Positions 51,451 to 59,200 of a stretch of 64,000 nucleotides of DNA are shown here, piece after piece. A program made the translations under genes and the position numbers. Every line of letters begins with the position of its first letter. Position 1 is the first letter of the stretch. Source of the DNA: Streptomyces sp. DH-12 (lineage in GTDB: Bacteria; Actinomycetota; Actinomycetes; Streptomycetales; Streptomycetaceae). The DNA is taken from the NCBI RefSeq assembly GCF_002899455.1, contig NZ_PPFB01000001.1:5617001-5681000 (forward strand). Reading direction: 5' to 3'. The notes beneath the pieces were generated by a model. It did no database searches. It was not told the DNA's origin and saw nothing but the letters and a program-made list of their open reading frames with translations.

Positions 51451-52619
51451 CCGGCGCCTCCCAGCCGCGCGAACGCCCGCTCGTGGGCGCGGCGGCGCTC
51501 CACGTCCCGGGCGAAGACCTCGCGGGCCACCGCGGTGAGCGTGGCGGCCGGCTCCCACAGGTCGAGCCGGCTGGCCTCCGCCACGGTCTTCGCCCACTCC
51601 TCGGGCACCGGGGAGCCGAGCGCGCCGGTCACCGCCCCGGCCATCGTGGCGATGGAGTCGCAGTCGCGGCCGTAGTTGACCGCGCCCAGCACCGCGTGCC
51701 GGAAGTCGCCGCGGGCCACCAGCACCATGCCGAGCGCGACAGGCAGCTCCTCGATCGCGTGCAGCCGGGAGGGGCGCCGGGCGCCCAGCGACGGGGAGCG
51801 GTAGTCGGGACCCACGGTGTCGTACGGGGCGACCGCCTCGCGCAGCGGACGCAGCGCCGACTCGGCGTCGGTGTGCCGGGACGCCTCCGCGCAGACCTTC
51901 TCGATCGCCTCCCGGGTGCCGTCCTTGGCCAGGGACAGACACGCGGTGACGACCGACTCCGGGGTCGCGCCCGGCGCGCAGGCCGCCGCCACGGCCGCCG
52001 CGAACACCCCGGCGGCCTCCCTGCCGTACGACGACTGGTGGGCGCCCGCGACGTCCAGGGCCTCGGCGTAGGCGGCGGCCGGGTGGGCGGCGTTGACCAG
52101 GCCGACCGGGGCCATGTACATCGCGGCACCGCAGTTGACGATGTTGCCCACGCCCGCCTCGCGCGGGTCGACGTGCCCGTAGTGCAGGCGTGCCACCAGC
52201 CACTTCTCCGCGAGGAAGATCCGGTGCAGCGGGATCGCCTCCGCCTCCAGCTCCGGGATCCAGCGCGGGTTCGTCATCAGGTCGGGGACCAGGTGCTCGG
52301 CGATCGCGTAGGCGTCCAGGTGGTCGCGGACCCGCGCGTACACCCGGACCAGCGCGTGGGTCATCAGGGTGTCGTCGGTGACGTGCCCGTCGCCCTTGTG
52401 GTACGGCGCGACCGGCCGGGCGGTGCGCCAGTCGTCGCCGTGCCAGGGACCCACGACGCCGCGGACGCGGCCGCCGTGGCGCTCGGCGATCTGCTCGGGG
52501 GAGTACCCCTCGACCGGGCCGCCGAGGGCGTCGCCGACGGCCGCCCCCACCAGCGCCCCGGTGATCCGTTCCTCCAGGGACGCTGCGCTTTCCGTGCTTT
52601 CGGTGGACTCGTGTGTCAT
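51438..52619 (-). CDS. ADP-ribosylglycohydrolase-family protein B
   Basis: A 393-aa protein with the complete ARH metal signature: GALVGAAVGDALGGPVE (residues 21-37), VTDDTLMTHAL (TDDT at 81-84) and VNYGRDCDSIATMAGAVTGALG near residue 315. These would ligate the two Mg ions that hydrolyse the ADP-ribosyl or a similar N/O-glycosidic bond. The C-terminus has about 55 extra helical residues. It starts 7 bases after paralogue C; the Ser/Glu repeat at the N-terminus (HESTESTESAAS) is disordered. Confidence 0.9.
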   Translation of the reverse strand: MTHESTESTESAASLEERITGALVGAAVGDALGGPVEGYSPEQIAERHGGRVRGVVGPWHGDDWRTARPVAPYHKGDGHVTDDTLMTHALVRVYARVRDHLDAYAIAEHLVPDLMTNPRWIPELEAEAIPLHRIFLAEKWLVARLHYGHVDPREAGVGNIVNCGAAMYMAPVGLVNAAHPAAAYAEALDVAGAHQSSYGREAAGVFAAAVAAACAPGATPESVVTACLSLAKDGTREAIEKVCAEASRHTDAESALRPLREAVAPYDTVGPDYRSPSLGARRPSRLHAIEELPVALGMVLVARGDFRHAVLGAVNYGRDCDSIATMAGAVTGALGSPVPEEWAKTVAEASRLDLWEPAATLTAVAREVFARDVERRRAHERAFARLGGAGCSG

Positions 52620-52626
52620 GCCGGGA

Positions 52627-53853
52627 TCATCCTCCGGGTGCGGTCGGTCGGGCGGCTTCCAGCAGCTCGGCGAGTTCCACCAGGTCCGTCCCGGTGAGCC
52701 GGGGGAGCACGCAGCCGGACAGGGTGCGGCAGCTCTCCCGCCAGGACGCGGGGATCGCGGCGCTCCCGCCCAGCGCGCCGGTGAGGGCGCCGGCCAGCGC
52801 CGGGGCGGAGTCCGCCACCCGGGACAGACAGGCCGCCGCCGGGACCGCCTCCGCGATCCGGCCGCGGGCGGCGGTGGTCAGGGCGAGGGCGACGGGGACG
52901 GTCTCGGCGGCGGCGACGCCGTAGCTGTAGACGTGGTCGACGATCTGGTGCTCCAGCGGCGGCACCAGGGCGAAGGCGCTGCCGGCGTCCGCCGCGAGCG
53001 CCAGGGCGTGCCGGGCGTTGCGGCCGATCTCGGTGTCCTCGGGCAGTTCGGCGCAGGCGGCGGCCGCGCAGGCGTCCGGGTCCGCCCCGGACAGGGCGAG
53101 GGACACGGCGGCGGCCATGGCGCGGGCGCCGTGCACGCCGTCGCCGTCCTGGGTGTAGCGGGCGTCGAACTCGGCGAGGTCGGCGGCGGCGCGGGGGTCG
53201 CCCGGGTGGGCCACGGCCAGCACGCAGGCCCGGACGCAGGCCGCGTCGTCGAAGTAGTGCGGGTTGTCGTGGCCGGAGGCGGGCGGGCGCAGCCCGGTGG
53301 CGAGGTTGCCGAGGCCGGCGCGCACGGAGATGCGGGCGCGCAGCGGCAGCACGGCGGACTCGGTCTCGGGGGCCCGCTCGGTGGCGGCGGCGACCTCGGC
53401 CGCGACCGCGTTCCAGGTGAGGTCGATGGCGGCGCGGGTGCGGCGCTCCCGGCTCAGCTCGCCGAGCACGGTGTCGTCGCCCGCGCGCAGCACCGCCTCG
53501 GCGGCGAACGCGGCCCACTCGGCGTCGTCGGAGGGGCCGAGCCGGAGCGGCTCGGGGGGCTGGTTCAGGGCGATGGGGACGGGGAGCGTGGTGGTGGCGT
53601 TCTGCTCGGCGAAGGTGTCCAGCTCGCGGGTGAGGCGCCGGGTCCACTCGGGCATGCGGGCGGCGCGGTGCCGGGCGGCGGGCCAGCCGGCCGCGTCCCC
53701 GGCGGCGAGTCCGAGGAGCAGGCCCTCGACGGCCGCGCGGGACGGGCGGGGAGCGGGCGCGGCGGGGGTTCGCGGCGCGGGGGCCGCGTCGTCCCGGCCG
53801 GGTCCGGGGGCGAGCGTGTCGTCGGTGGTCGGGGCGGGGGTGGTGGAGGTCAT
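52627..53853 (-). CDS. ADP-ribosylglycohydrolase-family protein C, degenerate metal site
   Basis: A 408-aa ARH-like protein. The first helix motif survives (VEGLLLGLAAGDAAGWP, residues 42-58). The TDDT position reads PSDDAEW (107-113), and the expected GxDxD(T/S) motif near the C-terminus reads CLSRVADSAPALAGALTGALGG, with the second aspartate missing. It therefore probably has a weakened or absent binuclear metal site and may be a structural or regulatory partner of the active paralogues. It overlaps paralogue D by 4 bases (ATGA). The first 40 residues are a Pro/Ala/Thr-rich tail. Confidence 0.83.
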   Translation of the reverse strand: MTSTTPAPTTDDTLAPGPGRDDAAPAPRTPAAPAPRPSRAAVEGLLLGLAAGDAAGWPAARHRAARMPEWTRRLTRELDTFAEQNATTTLPVPIALNQPPEPLRLGPSDDAEWAAFAAEAVLRAGDDTVLGELSRERRTRAAIDLTWNAVAAEVAAATERAPETESAVLPLRARISVRAGLGNLATGLRPPASGHDNPHYFDDAACVRACVLAVAHPGDPRAAADLAEFDARYTQDGDGVHGARAMAAAVSLALSGADPDACAAAACAELPEDTEIGRNARHALALAADAGSAFALVPPLEHQIVDHVYSYGVAAAETVPVALALTTAARGRIAEAVPAAACLSRVADSAPALAGALTGALGGSAAIPASWRESCRTLSGCVLPRLTGTDLVELAELLEAARPTAPGG

Positions 53854-54854
53854 GTGGGGGTCTCCGGGGTCAGCAGGTCCGCGATGTCGAGGACGTGGTG
53901 GCCCGCCATGGCGGGCAGGCAGGTGCCGCGGGCCGGGGCGATGGCCGCGGCCCAGTGCTCGGGGACGGCGGCGACGCCCTGGGTCGCCCCCGCCAGCGCG
54001 CCCGCCACCGCCGCCGTGGTGTCGGCGTCGCGGCCCATGTTCACGGCGGTCAGCACCGCGTGGGCGAAGTCGCCGTCGGCCGCCGCGTACGCGCCGAAGG
54101 CCAGGGCCACCGCCTCCGGAGCGAGGTCGGTCCAGGGGTAGCCGCCGACCACCACCGCGGCGCGGACCGCGCGCTCGCCGCGGTGGGCGGCGGTCACCGC
54201 GCGGCGCAGCGAGCGGGCGGTCCAGGAGTCGTCCGGCACCACCGCCAGCGCCGAGGCCACGACCGTGACCACCGGCGCCCCGGCCATGGCCGCCGCGACG
54301 CCGGCCGCCACCGCCTGCCCGCCGTAGATGCCCTCCCCGTCGTGGCTGACCGAGCCGTCGACCGCCGCGAGCCGGGCCGCCTCGTCGGGACGCCCGGCCG
54401 CGTGGACGCCGTACGGCGCCGCCCGCATCGCCAGGCCGTCGCTCCAGGCGTGCCGGTGCTGGGCGGAGATGGGCGCGGCCAGCCCCCGGCGCAGGTTCTC
54501 CAGCGTGCCGCGCTCGCTGAAGCCGGCGCCGCGGAAGGGGCCCTCGGCGCGGTCCGCGATCCACTCGTGCCAGGCCGCCTCCACGTGCGCGGGGGTGAGC
54601 GCGGAGCCGTGCCGGGCGGCCAGCAGACCGGAGAAGATCGCGTACTCGGTGTCGTCCGTGCCGGCCGGGGGATCGCTCACGTAGCCCGTGATGCGGCCCC
54701 ATTTCGCGCGGATCTCGGAGGGCTTCATGTTCTCGGCGGGGGCGCCCAGCGCGTCGCCGACGGCCAGGCCGAGCAGCGCGCCGCGGGCCCGTTCGCGGAG
54801 CCCCGGGGCGTCCCCGGGCGCGGGCGCCGAGGGGATGCGGGCGGTCGATGCCAT
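53850..54854 (-). CDS. ADP-ribosylglycohydrolase-family protein D
   Basis: A 334-aa ARH protein with all metal motifs: GALLGLAVGDALGAPAENM (residues 25-43), GTDDTEYAIFSGLL (TDDT at 66-69) and VNMGRDADTTAAVAGALAGA near residue 275. First gene of the operon D-C-B-A-CoA-transferase-CitE. The ATG (MASTARIPSAP) has GAGAGGAAGG upstream; the frame continues 33 codons further but in Arg-rich nonsense. Probable hydrolase of ADP-ribosyl or ribosyl linkages; true substrate unknown. Confidence 0.9.
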   Translation of the reverse strand: MASTARIPSAPAPGDAPGLRERARGALLGLAVGDALGAPAENMKPSEIRAKWGRITGYVSDPPAGTDDTEYAIFSGLLAARHGSALTPAHVEAAWHEWIADRAEGPFRGAGFSERGTLENLRRGLAAPISAQHRHAWSDGLAMRAAPYGVHAAGRPDEAARLAAVDGSVSHDGEGIYGGQAVAAGVAAAMAGAPVVTVVASALAVVPDDSWTARSLRRAVTAAHRGERAVRAAVVVGGYPWTDLAPEAVALAFGAYAAADGDFAHAVLTAVNMGRDADTTAAVAGALAGATQGVAAVPEHWAAAIAPARGTCLPAMAGHHVLDIADLLTPETPT

Positions 54855-55159
54855 ACGCGGCCTTCCTCTCAGGCGCGCCCCGCGGGGCGCGGGCCCTTTG
54901 CGGAACTGTCCCCGGTGCCGTGTCCGCCGCAGCCTCGGGCGCCGGAGCGTCACCCGGACGACATCCGCGGGGCCGTTCGCGCGGGCGGGGGCGGAGGACG
55001 AAACCGCTGGTTAGCCCAGCCTTTCCTTGCTGGCAGGGGGGTCCGCCGAGGCGTAGACTGGGTGACGTCAAAAGTTAGAACCAGTCCAAAACAGAGTCCG
55101 CATCACGTGCGAGCCGGCGCCCGGACGAGGGCGCCCGAGGAAGTCCAGGGGGACCCGGC
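54855..55159. other. Divergent intergenic region between the ARH operon and the VIT1-type gene
   Basis: 305 bases without a gene. It holds the ARH operon promoter side (GC-rich, nothing clear), TTAGCCCAGCCTTTCCTTG at 55011-55029, which partly resembles an IdeR/DmdR iron box, and a TAGACT hexamer (55054-55059) that could be the -10 for the VIT1-type gene. The stretch GTCAAAAGTTAGAACCAGTCC after it is unusually AT-rich for the window. Confidence 0.5.
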
Positions 55160-55891
55160 ATGGCCATCATCGAGACCGAGGCGACGCTCCACGAGGCGCA
55201 CCGCGACAACCACACCCACCGCGACGTGAACGGCGGATGGCTGCGCCCCGCGGTGTTCGGCGCCATGGACGGACTGGTCTCCAACCTCGCCCTGATGGCC
55301 GGCGTCGCCGGCGGATCCGCCGGCCAGCAGACCGTCGTCCTCAGCGGCCTCGCCGGACTGGCCGCCGGCGCCTTCTCCATGGCGGCCGGCGAGTACACCT
55401 CCGTCGCCTCCCAGCGCGAGCTGGTCGAGGCCGAGCTGGACGTCGAGCGCCGCGAGCTGCGCAAGCACCCCGAGGACGAGGAGGCCGAGCTGGCCGCCCT
55501 CTACCGGGCCCGCGGGGTCGAGCCCGGCCTGGCGCGCGAGGTGGCCCGGCAGCTCTCCCGCGACCCCGAGCAGGCGCTGGAGATACACGCCCGCGAGGAG
55601 CTGGGCGTCGACCCCGGCGACCTGCCCTCCCCGGCCGTCGCCGCCGTGTCCAGCTTCGGCTCCTTCGCGCTGGGCGCGCTGCTGCCGGTGCTGCCGTACC
55701 TGCTCGGCGCGAGCAGCCTGTGGCCGGCCGTGCTGGTCGCGCTGCTCGGACTGTTCCTGTGCGGGGCCGTGGTGGCGAAGGTCACGGCCCGCTCCTGGTG
55801 GTACAGCGGCCTGCGGCAGCTCGCCCTCGGCGGCGCGGCGGCCGGCGTGACGTACGCCCTCGGGTCACTTTTCGGCACCGCCGTGGGATGA
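55160..55891 (+). CDS. VIT1/CCC1-family metal transporter
   Basis: A 243-aa membrane protein of the vacuolar iron transporter type (Fe2+/Mn2+ export or storage transport). VFGAMDGLVSNLALMAGVAGG (helix 1 with the conserved D and N), AAGAFSMAAGEYTSVASQRE (helix 2 with M/E metal ligands), a cytoplasmic Glu-rich domain (EAELDVERRELRKHPEDEEAEL), PSPAVAAVSSFGSFALGALLPVLPY and two more helices. An N-terminal His-rich tail (HEAHRDNHTHRD) could bind metal. AGGGGGA lies upstream of the ATG. Confidence 0.9.
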   Translation: MAIIETEATLHEAHRDNHTHRDVNGGWLRPAVFGAMDGLVSNLALMAGVAGGSAGQQTVVLSGLAGLAAGAFSMAAGEYTSVASQRELVEAELDVERRELRKHPEDEEAELAALYRARGVEPGLAREVARQLSRDPEQALEIHAREELGVDPGDLPSPAVAAVSSFGSFALGALLPVLPYLLGASSLWPAVLVALLGLFLCGAVVAKVTARSWWYSGLRQLALGGAAAGVTYALGSLFGTAVG

Positions 55892-56256
55892 CCTCTTGCG
55901 TCCATGCGGAGCATCGCATAAACAATCATTACTCGCTGGTTTCGACCGTGTGACCGATGGGCATGAGCCGTAAGCGCTGCAGGCGACGAGGCCGACGGCG
56001 TGCCCGGCGGAGGGGCGAAGAGGCCTCTTCCCGCCATCTGACCGACGGGCACCGATCTGCCCCTCGCGGTCCCCCGCACCTTTCGTCGACAGACGCGCCA
56101 TCCCGTCGCGACCGGGTCGATGTCCGCATGATGGAACGGAACATCCCGGTGTCCGAGAGTCGACCCATCATGTAACCTGCACGAAATTTCGCTCCACGCA
56201 GAGGGCCAACGTCGTCCCTCGGCACACCCACATGCCAGACGACGACGGGAGAGCCG
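55892..56256. other. Upstream region of gltB, no gene seen
   Basis: 365 bases. A 72-codon Arg-rich open frame here has no SD or homology and I discount it. Notable are a 14-base perfect palindrome GAAGAGGCCTCTTC (56017-56030), a GlnR-like site (56172-56187) and moderately AT-rich patches around 55917-55935. The gltB ATG has GGGAGAG 4 bases upstream. Confidence 0.5.
56172..56187 (+). promoter_or_regulatory. GlnR-box-like site upstream of gltB
   Basis: GTAAC, six bases, then GAAAT, which differs by one base from the GTnAC-N6-GAAAC half-pair bound by GlnR, the nitrogen regulator of Streptomyces. It lies 70 bases before the gltB ATG. Only one a/b pair is visible; a second is expected for strong sites. 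TAACCT inside it could alternatively be a -10 element. Confidence 0.4.
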
Positions 56257-59200
56257 ATGCGTACGCCGCGCCAGCCGTCCCAGCATTCCTCGAAGGACCG
56301 CACGAGCTGGTCGTTCATGGATGCCCGCCCTGCCGCGCAGGGCATGTACGACCCCCGCGACGAGCACGACGCCTGCGGCGTCGGCTTCGTCGCCACCCTC
56401 ACCGGCGAGGCGTCCCACACGCTGGTCGAGCAGGCCCTCACCGTGCTGCGCAACCTCGAGCACCGCGGCGCCACCGGCTCCGAGCCGGACTCCGGCGACG
56501 GCGCGGGCATCCTCTCCCAGATCCCGGACGCCTTCTTCCGCGAGGTGACCGGATTCGAGCTGCCCGGGGCGGGCGGTTACGCCGTCGGCACCGCCTTCCT
56601 CCCCGAGGACGGCACCGACGAGGCCGTCGCCCGCATCGAGGAGATCGCCGCCGCCGAGGAGCTCACCGTGCTCGGCTGGCGCGAGGTGCCGGTCGCGCCC
56701 CAGCTGCTCGGCGCCACCGCCCGCTCGACCATGCCGGTCTTCCGCCAGCTCTTCGTCACCGACGGGCGGAGCCAGGGCATCGACCTGGACCGCAAGGCGT
56801 TCGTGCTGCGCAAGCGCGCCGAGCGCGAGGCGGGCGTCTACTTCCCGTCGCTGTCCGCGCGGACCCTCGTCTACAAGGGCATGCTGACCACCGGCCAGCT
56901 CGAGCCCTTCTTCCCGGACCTGTCCGACCGCCGCTTCGGCTCCGCGATCGCGCTGGTCCACTCCCGGTTCTCCACCAACACCTTCCCGTCGTGGCCGCTC
57001 GCGCACCCGTACCGCTTCGTCGCGCACAACGGTGAGATCAACACCGTCAAGGGCAACCGCAACTGGATGCGCGCCCGCGAGTCCCAGCTGATGTCGGACC
57101 TGTTCGGCAGGGAGAAGGACCTCGAGCGGATCTTCCCGGTCTGCACCCCCGACGCCTCCGACTCGGCATCCTTCGACGAGGTGCTGGAGCTGCTGCACCT
57201 CGGGGGGCGTTCGCTGCCGCACTCGGTGCTGATGATGATCCCGGAGGCGTGGGAGAACCACGGCTCCATGGACCCGGCCCGGCGCGCCTTCTACCAGTAC
57301 CACTCCACGATGATGGAGCCCTGGGACGGCCCGGCCTGCGTCACCTTCACCGACGGCACCCAGGTCGGCGCCGTGCTCGACCGCAACGGCCTGCGTCCCG
57401 GCCGCTACTGGGTCACCGACGACGGCCTGGTCGTCCTCGGCTCCGAGGTCGGCGTGCTCGACATCGACCCGGCCAGGGTGGTCCGCAAGGGCCGCCTCCA
57501 GCCCGGCCGCATGTTCCTCGTGGACACCGCCGAGCACCGCATCATCGAGGACGACGAGATCAAGGCCGCCCTCGCCGCCGAACACCCCTACGCGGAGTGG
57601 CTCGAGGCCGGCGAGATCGAGCTGTCCGACCTGCCCGAGCGCGAGCACATCGTGCACACCCACGCCTCGGTCACCCGCCGCCAGCAGACCTTCGGCTACA
57701 CCGAGGAGGAGCTGCGCGTCCTCCTCGCCCCGATGGCCAAGTCCGGCGCCGAGCCGATCGGTTCGATGGGCACCGACTCGCCGATCGCCGCGCTCAGCGA
57801 GCGCCCGCGGCTGCTGTTCGACTACTTCACCCAGCTCTTCGCGCAGGTCACCAACCCGCCGCTGGACGCGATCCGCGAGGAGCTGGTCACCTCCCTGCGC
57901 TCCTCCCTGGGCCCCCAGGGCAACCTGCTGGAGCCCACGGCCGCCGCGTGCCGCAGCGTCACCCTGCCCTTCCCGGTGATCGACAACGACGAGCTGGCCA
58001 AGCTCATCCACATCAACGCCGACGGCGACATGCCCGGCTTCAAGGCCGCGACGCTCTCCGGCCTGTACCGGGTGGCGGGCGGCGGCGAGGCCCTGGCCGC
58101 CCGCATCGAGGACGTCTGCGCCGAGGCCGACGCCGCCATCGAGAACGGCGCCCGGCTGATCGTCCTGTCCGACCGGCACTCCGACGCCGAGCACGCGCCG
58201 ATCCCGTCGCTGCTGCTCACCGCGGCCGTCCACCACCACCTCATCCGCACCAAGCAGCGCACCCAGGTGGGCCTGCTGGTCGAGGCCGGCGACGTCCGCG
58301 AGGTCCACCACGTCGCGCTGCTCATCGGCTACGGCGCCGCCGCGGTCAACCCGTACCTGGCCATGGAGTCCGTCGAGGACCTGGTCCGCGCGGGCACCTT
58401 CCTGCCGGGCATCGAGCCCGAGCAGGCCATCCGCAACCTCATCCACGCCCTCGGCAAGGGCGTTCTGAAGGTGATGTCCAAGATGGGCATCTCCACGGTC
58501 GCCTCCTACCGCGGCGCCCAGGTCTTCGAGGCCGTCGGTCTCCAGGAGGCCTTCGTGGAGAAGTACTTCAACGGCACCACCAGCAAGATCGGCGGCGTCG
58601 GCATCGACGTGATCGCCAAGGAGGTCGCCGCCCGCCACGCCAAGGCGTACCCCGCCTCCGGCATCGCCCCGGCGCACCGCGCCCTGGACATCGGCGGCGA
58701 GTACCAGTGGCGCCGCGAGGGCGAGCCGCACCTGTTCGACCCGGAGACGGTCTTCCGCCTCCAGCACTCCACACGCTCCGGCCGCTACGACATCTTCAAG
58801 AAGTACACCGAGCGGGTGAACGAGCAGTCCGAGCGGCTGATGACGCTGCGCGGCCTGTTCGGCTTCAAGCCGGACCGGAAGCCGGTCCCCGTCGAGGAGG
58901 TCGAGCCGGTCTCCGAGATCGTCAAGCGCTTCTCCACCGGCGCCATGTCGTACGGCTCCATCTCCCAGGAGGCGCACGAGACCCTCGCCATCGCCATGAA
59001 CCAGCTGGGCGGCAAGTCCAACACCGGTGAGGGCGGCGAGGACCCGGAGCGGCTGTACGACCCGGCCCGCCGCTCCTCCATCAAGCAGGTCGCCTCCGGC
59101 CGCTTCGGCGTGACCAGCGAGTACCTGGTCAACGCCGACGACATCCAGATCAAGATGGCCCAGGGCGCCAAGCCCGGCGAGGGCGGCCAGCTCCCCGGCC

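Noticed and set aside
55957..56175. A 72-codon Arg-rich open frame upstream of gltB
   Set aside because: No SD, no recognisable motif, Arg-rich composition typical of untranslated GC-rich DNA; it also overlaps likely regulatory sequence.
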